Source: an uncultured Clostridium sp.
GTDB taxonomy: Bacteria > Bacillota > Clostridia > TANB77 > CAG-508
Assembly: GCA_947653235.1 (NCBI GenBank)
Contig: CANTGH010000001.1
Span: 124,001-188,000, forward strand
Length of the DNA stretch: 64,000 nt
Reading direction: 5' to 3'
Numbering within the stretch: the first letter of the stretch is position 1; the number at the start of each line of letters is the position of its first letter. The notes under the pieces are model-generated. The model was not told where the DNA came from and did not search any database. It saw only the letters and a program-made list of their open reading frames with translations. Below are positions 8,556 to 18,447 of the stretch, in pieces. The position numbers and the translations under genes are program-made.

Positions 8556-9614
8556 TTATTTTCTCCCCAAAATCTTCTTCTTCATCGTCCTCAAACTACG
8601 AAACGCCTTCTCCGCCAATTTATACAATTTATAAAGCAAAGGTCTATAAGGCATATACACTTCTCCCACAAACTCCGTAAACTCCGCACCAAAGCCTTTT
8701 TTAAAGCGATACAACCCATATTGTGGATGATGTTCATCCACAACACCTGAAACGCCACGAAAATCATAAACTTCATGCCCTTTTTGGATAGCTTCCTTAA
8801 TCATCGTCCATTGTAGCAAATAATTCGGCATCAAATTACGGTGAGAATTACTGCTCGCACCATACAAATACCAGGTCTTTTTCCCATACATAATCGGAAT
8901 AATCCCTGCAATTGGCTTGTCCTCATGATACGCCATCAACAACTTCATATGCTCTGGGTACAAGCAATCGTACATTTTCTCAAAATACGCCAAAGAACGA
9001 ATGATAAAATCATCGCGCTTTCCCGTTTCCTCCATAATTTTATGAAAATCCTTCAAATCTTCTCTCCTGCCTTCTTTTATGACAACTCCTTTTTTATTCG
9101 CCAAACGAATATTATAACGCGTTTTCGAATGAAAACCACTAAACACTTCATCCTCTGTTTTATCTTTAATATTCAACTGAAACACAAATCTCGGTTGAAT
9201 TTCATCTTTAAAATCTTGGCTATCATCTTTGATTTTATAACCATTATTTTCCACAATTTCGCGGAATTTTTCGTCCGATTTTAACACATCTGGCTCCATG
9301 CGATACACAAACGCCTTATATTTCTTAACAATTTCATTTACACCTTCTGTCAAATCAGCCATCACCTTTTCATCATAAATATCACAAACAGGACCTCTTG
9401 GCGAATACATCAAATTCCCAAAAAGCGGAATTTTGCGTATCCAGACACATAAACTCCCCCTCATTTGCCCATTTTCATCTTCAGACAAAATGACTTCTTT
9501 GTTCCAACTTGTTTTCACTTCCCCCCATTCTAGGGATTGCTGGAAATTGCATCTAGGATGATGACTTAAAAATTCTTTGTATTTTGTTTTGTCTTCATCG
9601 GTTAATAATCTCAT
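8556..9614 (-). CDS. femX: FemA/FemB/FmhB-family peptidyltransferase
   Basis: 352 residues. Contains 'FQQSLEWGEVKTSW', 'GNLMYSPRGPVCD', 'FHSKTRYNIRLANKKGVVIKEG', 'WYLYGASSNSHRNLMPNYLL' and 'DFRGVSGVVDEHHPQYGLYRFKKGFG', the GNAT-fold FemABX signatures. These enzymes add interpeptide-bridge amino acids to lipid II or to pentapeptide side chains, using aminoacyl-tRNA. The leader carries four 11-bp-spaced TGTGAA-like repeats shared with uppP, pointing to envelope-stress control. Bridge residue and exact step cannot be told. Confidence 0.88.
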   Translation of the reverse strand: MRLLTDEDKTKYKEFLSHHPRCNFQQSLEWGEVKTSWNKEVILSEDENGQMRGSLCVWIRKIPLFGNLMYSPRGPVCDIYDEKVMADLTEGVNEIVKKYKAFVYRMEPDVLKSDEKFREIVENNGYKIKDDSQDFKDEIQPRFVFQLNIKDKTEDEVFSGFHSKTRYNIRLANKKGVVIKEGRREDLKDFHKIMEETGKRDDFIIRSLAYFEKMYDCLYPEHMKLLMAYHEDKPIAGIIPIMYGKKTWYLYGASSNSHRNLMPNYLLQWTMIKEAIQKGHEVYDFRGVSGVVDEHHPQYGLYRFKKGFGAEFTEFVGEVYMPYRPLLYKLYKLAEKAFRSLRTMKKKILGRK

Positions 9615-9637
9615 TATTTTTCCTTTCTTTTAAAAAA

Positions 9638-9676
9638 TTCACACAATTTTCACAAATCTTTCATGTAATTTTCACC
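9638..9676 (-). promoter_or_regulatory. Four phased TGTGAA-type direct repeats upstream of femX
   Basis: Minus-strand hexamers GGTGAA (9676-9671), CATGAA (9665-9660), TGTGAA (9654-9649) and TGTGAA (9643-9638) are each separated by five bases, giving an exact 11-bp period. The arrangement matches OmpR/PhoB-family response-regulator sites, notably the WalR consensus TGTWAH-N5-TGTWAH. It lies between the predicted promoter and the start codon, so repression or roadblock is likely. Confidence 0.65.
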
Positions 9677-9697
9677 ACGGTGTACATAGCACCTGCC

Positions 9698-9726
9698 TCT
9701 ATATTAGATTTTTCTAGGGCAGTCAA
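9698..9726 (-). promoter_or_regulatory. Putative promoter of femX
   Basis: TTGACT (9726-9721), 17-base spacer, TATAGA (9703-9698), followed by a small hairpin (GGTG...CACC) and the repeat array. Confidence 0.55.
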
Positions 9727-9761
9727 TCTTTTCAACCCATTAACGCAAAGCACCTATTACG

Positions 9762-11153
9762 CTAACAACTGATTTTTTCTAAAGTCGTCCCTTGTTTGGT
9801 ATCTTTTACAGAATATCCTTTTTTTATTAAACAATCGCGAATTCTGTCTGACTCAGCCCAATCTTTGTTTTGACGTGCCAAATCTCTTTGTTTTACTAAT
9901 TCTTGCACATCTTCTGGCAAAGCTTCTTCCTGTTTTTGGTAATGCACCAAATCAAACCCCAAAACCGTATCAAATTTCAGCAACAAATCGCGTAATTGCG
10001 TTGATTTTTGCGGATTTTTCACCACTTCCCAAACCACACTCATCGCAACTGGCAGATTTAAATCATCGTTAATCGCTTCCGAAAATCGTGTTTCCCATTT
10101 CTGAAGAAGCTCTTCTTCTACCTTTTCTGTGCCTTCACAATGTTTCAAATACCCTTCACGTAGCCTTCCTAAAGCCACTTTCGCACTTTCCATCGCTTCC
10201 CAAGTAAAATTGATTTTATTGCGATAATTCGAAGTAAAATTAAACATACGATAACATAATGGCTCAAATCCTTTGTCTGCCAAATCTTGCAAGGTATACA
10301 AATTATTCAAACTTTTGGACATTTTCCCACCATCAATTGTCAAAAAGTCAACATGCATCCAAAAATTGGCTGGCATTTTGCCTGAAAATCCCTTACTTTG
10401 TGCAATTTCATTTTCATGATGAATGGGAATATGGTCGATTCCACCTGTGTGAATGTCAAATTGTTCTCCTAAATACTCATAACTCATAGCAGAACATTCC
10501 AAATGCCAACCTGGATAACATTTTCCCCAAAAAGTGTCCCATTTCATAATGTGATTTTCGGGTGCTTTAATCCAAACAGCAAAATCGGAAATATTTTTTT
10601 TCTCGCTGTCAAACTCCACACGCGCACCTGCTTTTTGGTCTTCAACCTTTCGGTTAGACAAAACACCATATTGATCGAGTTTGGAAGTATCAAAATAAAT
10701 GGTATTTTGAGTTTCATACGTATAACCATTTTCCATGATTTTTTGAACATATCGTTCCATACAATCTATGTGTTCAGTCGCTCTAGCAATGATTTCTGGT
10801 CGGTCAATCTTGAGTTTGTCGATGTCTTCTAAAAATGCCTTTCGATAAAATTCTGCAATTTCAAATGGATCTTTATTTTCTCTTTTGGCTGCTTTCATCA
10901 TTTTGTCTTCGCCTTCATCGGCGTCTGAAACTAAGTGACCAACATCGGTAATGTTCATCACATGTTTTAATGTGTAGCCATTGTATTTCAAAACACGTCT
11001 TAGCGTATCCATAAATAGATACGCTCTTAAATTCCCAATATGGGCATAATTATAGACTGTGGGACCACAAGAATACAGTTTGACTTCTGTTTTATCCATT
11101 GGCTTAAATTCTTCCACTTTTCTAGTTAAGGTGTTGTAAATTTTCAAATTCAT
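9762..11153 (-). CDS. cysS: Cysteinyl-tRNA synthetase
   Basis: 463 residues. Class I motifs: HIGH-type 'CGPTVYNYAHIGNLRAY' and 'GGKMSKSLNN'. Zinc ligands include the Cys in 'YSCGPTVYN', Cys in 'HLECSAMSYEYLG' and the His-Glu pair of 'IHHENEIAQ'. It charges tRNA-Cys in the cytoplasm. The ATG at 11153 is preceded by AAGGAGAACG and lies 15 bases after the PBP1A stop, so it is probably co-transcribed. Confidence 0.97.
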   Translation of the reverse strand: MNLKIYNTLTRKVEEFKPMDKTEVKLYSCGPTVYNYAHIGNLRAYLFMDTLRRVLKYNGYTLKHVMNITDVGHLVSDADEGEDKMMKAAKRENKDPFEIAEFYRKAFLEDIDKLKIDRPEIIARATEHIDCMERYVQKIMENGYTYETQNTIYFDTSKLDQYGVLSNRKVEDQKAGARVEFDSEKKNISDFAVWIKAPENHIMKWDTFWGKCYPGWHLECSAMSYEYLGEQFDIHTGGIDHIPIHHENEIAQSKGFSGKMPANFWMHVDFLTIDGGKMSKSLNNLYTLQDLADKGFEPLCYRMFNFTSNYRNKINFTWEAMESAKVALGRLREGYLKHCEGTEKVEEELLQKWETRFSEAINDDLNLPVAMSVVWEVVKNPQKSTQLRDLLLKFDTVLGFDLVHYQKQEEALPEDVQELVKQRDLARQNKDWAESDRIRDCLIKKGYSVKDTKQGTTLEKISC

Positions 11154-11168
11154 CGTTCTCCTTTATTT

Positions 11169-13802
11169 TTATGGCTCTACTGGATCACTTGGTGGGTTGG
11201 CTGGTGTCTCTGGCGTTGATGGAGTAGCTGGTGGTGTTTCTGGTTGTGGATCAGGTGTTGTTTGTGTTGGTGGTGTTTGATCCGTAGCTGGTGGTGGCGT
11301 TGATGGTGTCTCAGCTGGTGGTGCTGGCTGTTGTGGTTGTGATTGCTGTTGTTGTGCAGCTTCGGCTTCTATCCTAGCTTGTAATGCTGCTGCTTCCGCC
11401 TCCGCTTGCTTTTGTCTGGCAAGCCATTCTGGATCAACTCCACCTGTATGTGGACATTTTTCTGTTGGTGCTGCACCACTAGAGGCTCCTCCTGCTGCAT
11501 CCCAAAACTCAGGATCTCTTTCTTGTGGTGGTACAGTATTAAATGATCTCCATTCTCCATAAGGACAGCCTTCTGCACACAATAAATTCGTTTGATTACA
11601 AATCATTGCTGTGCTGTGACCATCACAAGTTTCTGGAATGGTATCTTCTGTGAAAAGTTCAGTATAAACGTCACCACAACCTTCTTTTGCCTTCAAACCA
11701 GTGGATCGGCAAATCGAAACTTCCTTAATTCCTTCTGGTTTTGTAAATTCAGCATTCGGTAAATCTTTATGAATTTTGGTCATGACTTCTGCCCAGATTT
11801 TTCCTGCTGGATTTCCCGAATAATAAACAACTGCATTGGTTTCATATCCATACCAACATGTTGCAGTATAATATGGCGTAAAACCACAAAGCCAACGATC
11901 CAAATCACCATTTGTTGTTCCTGTTTTGGCTGCTACTTCCATACCCTTTATCGCACAATACGTAGCAGTTCCTCCATTGCCTTTTACCGTTTCTGTTAAA
12001 ATATCTTTGGCAATATAAGCATTTTGTGGTGTCATCACCGTATTGACAGTTTGCTTTGGTTCTATGACTACATTATCATCCTTATCGGTTACATATTTAT
12101 AGAATGTTGGCTCAATATACATACCATCATTGGCTATTGCTCCATAAGCTCCAGCCATTTCGGTTACAGTCACACCATCGCTTAATCCTCCTAAAGCAAG
12201 AGTTAAACCTTCCTTTGTAAATTTCGGTAAACCAACACTTTCGCAAAATGCTTTAGAAGTGTCCACTCCTATATCAGCTAGAGCTTTTACATGCGGAATA
12301 TTGGCTGATATTTTAATCGCATTACGTAAATTCATGGCTCCTTTAAAGCCTTCGTAATAGTTTTTAGGTGTATAGTTGTTATCTTGTTTGAATACTGTTT
12401 TTGTATCAATATATACAGTGGCTGCTGTGATTTTTCCTGCTTCTAGTCCTGGCGCAATAACAGAAATTGGTTTCATCGATGAACCAGTTGATTTACGTAA
12501 TTTAGTTGGGATATTAAAATATCCAATTTTAGTCGTTGTAACTCTTTCTCCTTTGTTTCCAACAGCAGAAGCTGCCGCTACTACATTTCCTGTTTTATGA
12601 TCCATAATAACCATAGTTGGCAAGGAATTTTGTTTTAACGTGGTTCCGTCTTTCTTTTTGGTTTTTCCTTCTGTCCAATATTTGTTTTCTTTGATAACTT
12701 CTTCTAAGGTTCCTTGAATAGCCGTATCTTGTGTGGTATATATTTTTAATCCACCGCTATATAAATAAGTTTCTGCCATGGATTGGCTCATATTTCTTTC
12801 TTCCATGATTTGCTCTAAAATTTGATCTAAAGCTGCTTCTACTACATAAGAAACCTCAATCGTTGGTGAAGTATCTCCATTTTGGAAATTCAATCCATTT
12901 TCCACTTCTGCCTTCGCTGTATCAAATTGCTCTTGGCTAATATCGCCCAATTCTAACATTTTACCTAAAACCGTTTTGGTTCTTTTCTTAATGTTTTCTT
13001 GTTTCTTCGTTTTTTTGGCTTCATCTTCCTCTTCTTTAAAAGGATTATAAGCATTTGGCGAATGATTAATTCCTGCCATAAAAGCACATTCTGCAATACT
13101 TAAATCAGCTGGTTTTTTATTAAAGTAATAGATGGCACCTAATTCCACACCATTGATGTCATTTCCACCAATAAAAATTAGATTTAAGTATAACTCCAAT
13201 ATTTGATCTTTTGATAAATAATCTTCCACTTGTACCGCTTTTGACATTTCTTTGACTTTTCTCAATACACCTGCTAAATCACTATCTTCTTTATCATTGG
13301 TGATATTTTTTACCAATTGCTGTGTAATGGTACTTCCACCAAATGATGATTTTCCAGCATGCGTAACAAAAGTTGCAGTGGCAGCTAAAGTTCTTTTTAC
13401 ATCTACCCCTCGATGTTCGTAAAATCTTTCATCTTCTATGGCAACATAAGCTTTGGGCAAAATTTCTCCCATCTCAGATAACGAAATACATTTTCTTTTA
13501 GTTCCCCCACTTAAAGTTGCCACTAAATTACCTTGACTATCGTAAACTGTTGAATTTTCGTATGGAATCACTAATTTACTTTTTTCGATTTTTAAATCAT
13601 CTCCAAACATTCCATAAAAAACACCAACCATAATGCCACTACCAATAACTAAGGCTAATAAAAAAATAATAATGAGGATTTTAATAACTTTTTTTACTAC
13701 TTTCTTTTCTTTTTTCTCCTTATTTTTAGTGGTACTTTTTTTTGTTTTTTTATTAACATCTGATGCTTTATATCTTTTTGTATCTTCTTTTTTATTTCCC
13801 AT
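11169..13802 (-). CDS. Class A penicillin-binding protein (PBP1A type)
   Basis: 877 residues. Basic cytoplasmic tail, signal anchor at ~40-65, then a GT51 glycosyltransferase domain ('VAIEDERFYEHRGVD', 'FGGSTITQQLVKN') and a transpeptidase domain with SxxK in 'STGSSMKPISVI', SxN in 'KISANIPHV' and KTG in 'AAKTGTTNGDLD'. Several Cys residues follow, and the tail from about residue 795 is Pro/Thr/Gln-rich, as in wall-spanning linkers. It polymerises and crosslinks peptidoglycan. Symbol left blank because ponA/pbp1A naming varies. Confidence 0.95.
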   Translation of the reverse strand: MGNKKEDTKRYKASDVNKKTKKSTTKNKEKKEKKVVKKVIKILIIIFLLALVIGSGIMVGVFYGMFGDDLKIEKSKLVIPYENSTVYDSQGNLVATLSGGTKRKCISLSEMGEILPKAYVAIEDERFYEHRGVDVKRTLAATATFVTHAGKSSFGGSTITQQLVKNITNDKEDSDLAGVLRKVKEMSKAVQVEDYLSKDQILELYLNLIFIGGNDINGVELGAIYYFNKKPADLSIAECAFMAGINHSPNAYNPFKEEEDEAKKTKKQENIKKRTKTVLGKMLELGDISQEQFDTAKAEVENGLNFQNGDTSPTIEVSYVVEAALDQILEQIMEERNMSQSMAETYLYSGGLKIYTTQDTAIQGTLEEVIKENKYWTEGKTKKKDGTTLKQNSLPTMVIMDHKTGNVVAAASAVGNKGERVTTTKIGYFNIPTKLRKSTGSSMKPISVIAPGLEAGKITAATVYIDTKTVFKQDNNYTPKNYYEGFKGAMNLRNAIKISANIPHVKALADIGVDTSKAFCESVGLPKFTKEGLTLALGGLSDGVTVTEMAGAYGAIANDGMYIEPTFYKYVTDKDDNVVIEPKQTVNTVMTPQNAYIAKDILTETVKGNGGTATYCAIKGMEVAAKTGTTNGDLDRWLCGFTPYYTATCWYGYETNAVVYYSGNPAGKIWAEVMTKIHKDLPNAEFTKPEGIKEVSICRSTGLKAKEGCGDVYTELFTEDTIPETCDGHSTAMICNQTNLLCAEGCPYGEWRSFNTVPPQERDPEFWDAAGGASSGAAPTEKCPHTGGVDPEWLARQKQAEAEAAALQARIEAEAAQQQQSQPQQPAPPAETPSTPPPATDQTPPTQTTPDPQPETPPATPSTPETPANPPSDPVEP

Positions 13803-13884
13803 AATTTTTATCCCCCAATTATAAAAATAACTTTTTTTGCATTATATTCTATTTTTGTAAAATGATAAAGTGCAAAAAACAATT

Positions 13885-14817
13885 TTAAATCAGTTTTTCT
13901 CCAATTTCCAGCTTATTTCCTCTTAAAAACTCCTGTATACTCATTTTTCTTGCATTTTCCGCTTGTATTTCTAAGATGGCTATTCCACCACTACCTGCTG
14001 TTTTAACATACAATCCTTTTTTGGTATCGACCATCAGAATAGTGCCAGGTTCGGCATTTTCATCTAGTTCTTGTACCAAATCTACTTTCCATAACTTGAT
14101 TTTCTTTTGTCCTAATTTACAATATGCACCCATAAATGGATTTAGTCCTCGAATTAAATTTTTTAATTCCAAAGCGGTTTGTTTAGACCAATCAATTTGC
14201 CCCATATCTTTGGTTATCATGGGCGCTAAAGTATATTCTTCTGGTTGCTTGATAAAAGTTGCTTGACCTTTTTGAATTTGAGAAATTGCCTCTACCAATA
14301 AATTACTACTAATGGTAGAAAGTCTATCCCATAATTGACCTGTGGTTTCATTTTCTCCAATTTCGACTTGAGTTTGCAAAATAATATCCCCTGCATCCAT
14401 TTTTTCGTTCATTTTCATAATCGTAGTTCCTGTGATTGAATCGCCATTGATAATTGCCCATTGAATTGGTGCAGAACCTCTATATTGGGGAAGCAAGGAT
14501 GGATGTACATTAATAGCACCATATTGTGGAATTTGCAAAATCGATTTTGGCAAAAATTTGCCATACGAGACCACGACAATCATCTGAGGTGCCATTTTTA
14601 TGATTTCTTCCTTGATTTGTCCTAATCTTTCAGGCTGAAAGATTAGCAAATTCTTCTCTAAGGCAAATTCCTTTACAGGGCAAGCAAGCATTTTCATCCC
14701 TCTTCCTTTGGGACGATCTGGTGGAGTTACTACACCACAGATTTCATGACCAGAATGATACAATTTTTCTAAGGATTCTTTGGCAAAATCTGGTGTTCCC
14801 ATAAAAAGAATTCTCAT
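13885..14817 (-). CDS. fmt: Methionyl-tRNA formyltransferase
   Basis: 310 residues. 'MRILFMGTPDFAKESLEKL' N-terminus, 'PDRPKGRGMKM', the formyl-transfer motif region 'INVHPSLLPQYRGSAPIQWAI' (Asn/His) and 'MDAGDIILQ' are diagnostic. It formylates initiator Met-tRNA. It overlaps def by 4 bases, the usual def-fmt pairing downstream of priA. Confidence 0.97.
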   Translation of the reverse strand: MRILFMGTPDFAKESLEKLYHSGHEICGVVTPPDRPKGRGMKMLACPVKEFALEKNLLIFQPERLGQIKEEIIKMAPQMIVVVSYGKFLPKSILQIPQYGAINVHPSLLPQYRGSAPIQWAIINGDSITGTTIMKMNEKMDAGDIILQTQVEIGENETTGQLWDRLSTISSNLLVEAISQIQKGQATFIKQPEEYTLAPMITKDMGQIDWSKQTALELKNLIRGLNPFMGAYCKLGQKKIKLWKVDLVQELDENAEPGTILMVDTKKGLYVKTAGSGGIAILEIQAENARKMSIQEFLRGNKLEIGEKLI

Positions 14818-15317
14818 GATCTTTCTTTCCTTCTTTCTTCTAATTCTTTATCGGTAATCGTTTCTAAGCTTCCTTCTTCGACTTTATGAATAAAAACTTC
14901 ACCATTTAAATGGTCGATTTCATGACTAAGCACTTGTGCTAATAAATCTTTCCCCTCAATTTTGACCTTTTTGCCATTGATATCCAATGCTTCTACCACA
15001 ACCGTTTTGGGTCTTTTTACTTTGCCGAATTGGTTCGGAAAACTTAGACATCCTTCGTCTACAATTTGTTCGCCTTTTGCTTTTTGGATGATGGGGTTGA
15101 TTAAAATATATTGTGTTCCTTCTTCGTATAAATCGATGACAATAATTCTTTTCAGGATGCCCACTTGTGGACCTGCTAGCCCAACACCTTCATATTTGTG
15201 CATGGTTTCTAGCATATCTTGGGCTAGGATTTTTATTTTATCGTCAATGACGTCGATTTCTCTTGCTCTTTTGGTCAGAATTTCGTCGTTTGTATATCTT
15301 AAATTTCGAATTGCCAT
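14814..15317 (-). CDS. def: Peptide deformylase
   Basis: 167 residues. All three deformylase motifs are visible: 'GVGLAGPQVG', 'DEGCLSFP' (Cys metal ligand) and 'LSHEIDHLNG' (HExxH). It removes the N-formyl group from nascent proteins. Placed between priA and fmt, as in many Firmicutes; a REP-like hairpin lies between priA and def. Confidence 0.97.
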   Translation of the reverse strand: MAIRNLRYTNDEILTKRAREIDVIDDKIKILAQDMLETMHKYEGVGLAGPQVGILKRIIVIDLYEEGTQYILINPIIQKAKGEQIVDEGCLSFPNQFGKVKRPKTVVVEALDINGKKVKIEGKDLLAQVLSHEIDHLNGEVFIHKVEEGSLETITDKELEERRKERS

Positions 15318-15352
15318 TTTTTTGTTCCTTTCTTTTTTGGGTATTCCCTACA

Positions 15353-15381
15353 GGAGGGCAGACAGGGACGTCTATCCCTAC
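15353..15381 (-). repeat. REP-like GTAG hairpin element 1 (priA-def gap)
   Basis: On the minus strand it starts with GTAGGG and ends with GTCTGCCC, a degenerate copy of the GTAG-plus-hairpin consensus seen at 43975, 51011, 40710 and 19261. Confidence 0.5.
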
Positions 15382-15405
15382 AAGATGGGATTTTTTGTGA
15401 TTTTT

Positions 15406-17644
15406 TTATGTCATGTTATTGGGATTTATATCTATGATGATGGTGGTGTTTTTCATTTTGGTCAATATTTCATCTTGGGTACTATATGTTAGGATGTCTA
15501 ATGTTTTGGTATTGATTTTGCTTTTTATAACCATACGCCAGCGATATTTGTTTTGGATTTTGTCAATGGGTGCTGGTACTGGTTTGTAAATCAACATGTT
15601 GTCTGCTTGTACAGATTTCATCTTATGATATACTATGCCGCGCTGCCTTTTGAAGTTCATAAATATTGGTCCCTTGAAACTTTATAAGTATTATATCGCA
15701 AAATGGAGGATATTTCAACATTTTTCTTAAAGGAATTTCAGTTTTGTAAAAAGCCTCGTAATCCTGATTTTGACTATGCATAATGGCATAATGGTCTGGA
15801 TTGTAGGTCTGAATAATGACTCTACCAGGTTCTTCACGTCCTGATCTTCCTGCCACTTGTACCAATGTCTGAAAGGTTCTCTCTGGCGAACGATAATCTT
15901 CTAAATTCAAAATACCGTCTGCACTAATGACTCCAACCAAAGTTACTTTAGGAAAATGATGTCCTTTTACCACCATTTGTGTGCCAATTAAAATATCCGT
16001 ATTTTGCTCTTTAAATTGATTTAAAATTTCTTCATGCGAATTTTTTTTAGTAACTGTATCAATATCCATACGAAGCATTGTCGCCATTGGGAATAAAGTG
16101 TGGATTTCTTCTTCTAGTTTTTGCGTACCCATTCCAAAATATTTGACTTTGTTACTTCCACAAGCTGTGCAAACAGTTGGAATAGCTTGTTCAAAGCCAC
16201 AATAATGACATTTTAGCTTGTTTTCAAATTTGTGATACGTCAGACTAATATTACAATTTCTGCATTGAAATACATAGCCACAGTCACGACACATTAAAAA
16301 AGTGGAATAACCTCTTCGATTTAAAAATAAAATCGTCTGTTTTTTGTTTTGTAAATTTTGTTGAATTGCAGTTTGCAACGAAAAACTTAGCATCGACTTA
16401 TTGCCAAGTGCCAATTCTTGCCTTAAGTCTACCACTTGAATCTTCGGCAAATCTGCCTGATTGGCTCTTTTGGTTAAACAATATAAATTCGATTTCTGGG
16501 TTTCTTTTGCTTCATAAAAAGTTTCTATTTGCGGTGTCGCACTTCCTAAAACCAATGGACAATGATTTTCCTCTGCACGATATTTGGCTAAATCTTTGGC
16601 ATGGTATCTTGGTGTTGTATCTGACTTGTAAGACATATCATGCTCTTCATCTAAAATAATAATCCCTAAATTTTGCACTGGTGCAAAAATCGCAGAACGT
16701 GCACCGAATGACGATACCGACTTCTCCTCTTTGGATTTTTTGCCACTCGTCATAGCGCTCTCCGATAGACAATTTGCTATGAAGAATCGCAATATTTTCT
16801 CCAAAACGTGCCCAAAATCGATTGACCATTTGAGGCGTAAGTGATATTTCAGGAACAAGTACAATTGCTGTTTTTCCGCTTTTCTAAGACTTTGCTAATC
16901 AGTTGTAAATAAATTTCAGTTTTTCCGTGACCCAGTAATTCCAAAAATCAAATTTTTCGAATATTGATTTTCTTCTATATCTTCTGCAATTGGATAAAAA
17001 CAGTCTTGTTGCTCTTTTGTGAGCAGACGTGGCTCGTCCCTTTCTATAGTTTTACTGGCAAAAGGATTTCTCTGAATTGGCTTTTCCACCATTTCAATGA
17101 TCCCATTTTTTTCCATTGTTTTCAAAATCGCATGACTGACTTGTGTTAAAACTTCCAAATCTGGTTTATAAATTCCATCATTTTCGCATAAAAATTGAGC
17201 AACACGAACGTGTTTTTCACTTTTTAATTGCTTGGTTTGGATTAGAAAATCAATCTCATCTTTTTCTTTTTTCAAAAAAACAAATAGACCTGTTTTCTCT
17301 TTTGCTCTATTTTCCAGTTTCTTTCCACCAGTTCCAGGAGGCAACATCAGTTTGATACAATCTGACAAATTGCAAAAATATTTTCTTGCCATCAATTTTG
17401 CCAAAATCATATTTTCTTCTGTCAAACTTTCCTTTTGGTTAATCTCCACAATTTCTTTATTAGCAAACTGCGAATTTTCTTTTAGTCCAATGACAAAACC
17501 ATCTTCTACTTTGGAACTTTTTCCAAATGGCACCAAAACCCTAGAACCAATCTGAACTTGTTTTTCAAGCACAACTGGCACAATATAATCAAATATTCGA
17601 TTTAAAGCTCTTGCATTGCTATTGATAATAATTTCCGCAAACAT
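15406..17644 (-). CDS. priA: Primosomal helicase PriA, read through four CGG +1 shifts
   Basis: Reading gives 744 residues, normal for PriA, if one base is skipped at CGG 16927-16925, 16878-16876, 16706-16704 and 15640-15638 (Gly 240, 256, 313 and 668). The first rebuilds the Walker A loop 'GITGSGKTE', the second gives 'EKGKTAIVLVPEISLTPQM', the third 'GIVIGARSAIFAP', the fourth enters the C-terminal domain ('KPVPAPIDKIQNKYRWRM'). DEEH box 'IILDEEHD' and paired zinc Cys (CRDC, CRNC, CHYC, CTAC) are present. PriA restarts stalled forks. Without the shifts the gene is in five frame pieces. Confidence 0.85.
15638..15640 (-). other. CGG +1 shift site 4 in priA
   Basis: GCG CGG C. Skipping the C reads GGC (Gly 668) and continues into the conserved C-terminal domain instead of stopping five codons later. 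Confidence 0.75.
16704..16706 (-). other. CGG +1 shift site 3 in priA
   Basis: ATT CGG T. Skipping the C reads GGT in 'GIVIGARSAIFAP', a highly conserved helicase segment (Gly 313). Confidence 0.8.
16876..16878 (-). other. CGG +1 shift site 2 in priA
   Basis: AAG CGG A. Skipping the C reads GGA (Gly 256) ahead of 'KTAIVLVPEISLTPQM'. Confidence 0.8.
16925..16927 (-). other. CGG +1 shift site 1 in priA
   Basis: TCA CGG A. Skipping the C reads GGA (Gly 240), completing the Walker A 'TGSGKTE'. Confidence 0.85.
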
Positions 17645-17755
17645 GTTTCCCTTTTTCCTTTATGGAATGTATTATATCACTTATTTGAAATTTTTTCATT
17701 ATAAATTGAAAAAAAGATGAATTTTGTTATTCTTCTGAATTTTAACAGAATTTAT

Positions 17756-17784
17756 TTTACATTTATCGTTTTGTATGATATAAT
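17756..17784 (+). promoter_or_regulatory. Promoter of the DUF4364 gene
   Basis: TTTACA (17756-17761), 17-base spacer, TATAAT (17779-17784). Confidence 0.75.
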
Positions 17785-17812
17785 AACAAAAAAGTTTTCG
17801 GAGGTGGGAAAT

Positions 17813-18343
17813 TTGAAACAAGATTCAGATACTTCAACAACACTTGCAGAAGATAAAATTTTAATTTTATACATTCTAAAAAAGGTAGGAAAACCTCTTT
17901 CTCACAAAGAATTATTAGAATTAATTTTAACCGTTGCCGATATCAATTATTTTTATTTTCAACAATTTTTAAGTGACCTATTAGAAGATAATTATATCGC
18001 CAAATGTGCTGAAAATACCGATTTATATGAATTAACAGAAGCTGGTTCCAAAAGTTTAGAACTGACTTTGGATTTAATTCCTGGTATTACGAAATTAAAA
18101 ATTGACAGTCAATTCAAAAAAAGTTTTGATTCCATCCAAGATAAATTCTCAATTTCAGCTGAATATATGCCTATTTCAGAAAAAGAATTTATTGTTACTT
18201 GTAAAATTATTGAAAATCACACTGATATTTTTAAACTAGAAACTTATGTTGGTTCCAAAACACAAGCTGGCAATATTGTAAGCCATTGGAATAAAAGAGC
18301 TGTTGAAATTTATCCTCAGATTTTGGAGCTTTTAACCATGTAA
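17813..18343 (+). CDS. DUF4364 family protein (winged-helix-like)
   Basis: 176 residues from a TTG start (17813) with GGAGGTGGG upstream. The frame is open further 5', but that part contains the promoter. 'DKILILYILKKVGKPLSHKELLELIL' and 'YFQQFLSDLLEDNYI' form a winged-helix-like N-terminus followed by 'YELTEAGSKSLELTLDLIP'. The family is of unknown function and probably binds nucleic acid. Diverges from priA; ends at a hairpin shared with trmH. Confidence 0.75.
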   Translation: MKQDSDTSTTLAEDKILILYILKKVGKPLSHKELLELILTVADINYFYFQQFLSDLLEDNYIAKCAENTDLYELTEAGSKSLELTLDLIPGITKLKIDSQFKKSFDSIQDKFSISAEYMPISEKEFIVTCKIIENHTDIFKLETYVGSKTQAGNIVSHWNKRAVEIYPQILELLTM

Positions 18344-18368
18344 ATTCATACTTTTTAATTTCAATTAA

Positions 18369-18401
18369 AAAAGCGGAATGATTTTGTTTCATTCCGCTTT
18401 T
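18369..18401. terminator. Bidirectional terminator between DUF4364 gene and trmH
   Basis: AAAAGCGGAATGA and TCATTCCGCTTTT form a 13-bp perfect stem with T-runs on both strands. Confidence 0.9.
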
Positions 18402-18411
18402 TATCGGCTCT

Positions 18412-18447
18412 ACCTTTTATTATATCATATTTATGTTAATTTGTCAA
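18412..18447 (-). promoter_or_regulatory. Consensus promoter at the 3' end of trmH facing a terminator (cassette S1)
   Basis: TTGACA (18447-18442, inside the last trmH codons), 17-base spacer, TATAAT (18424-18419), then AAAAGGTAGAGCC and directly the hairpin at 18401-18369. The transcript would be only ~45 nt. Confidence 0.55.
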
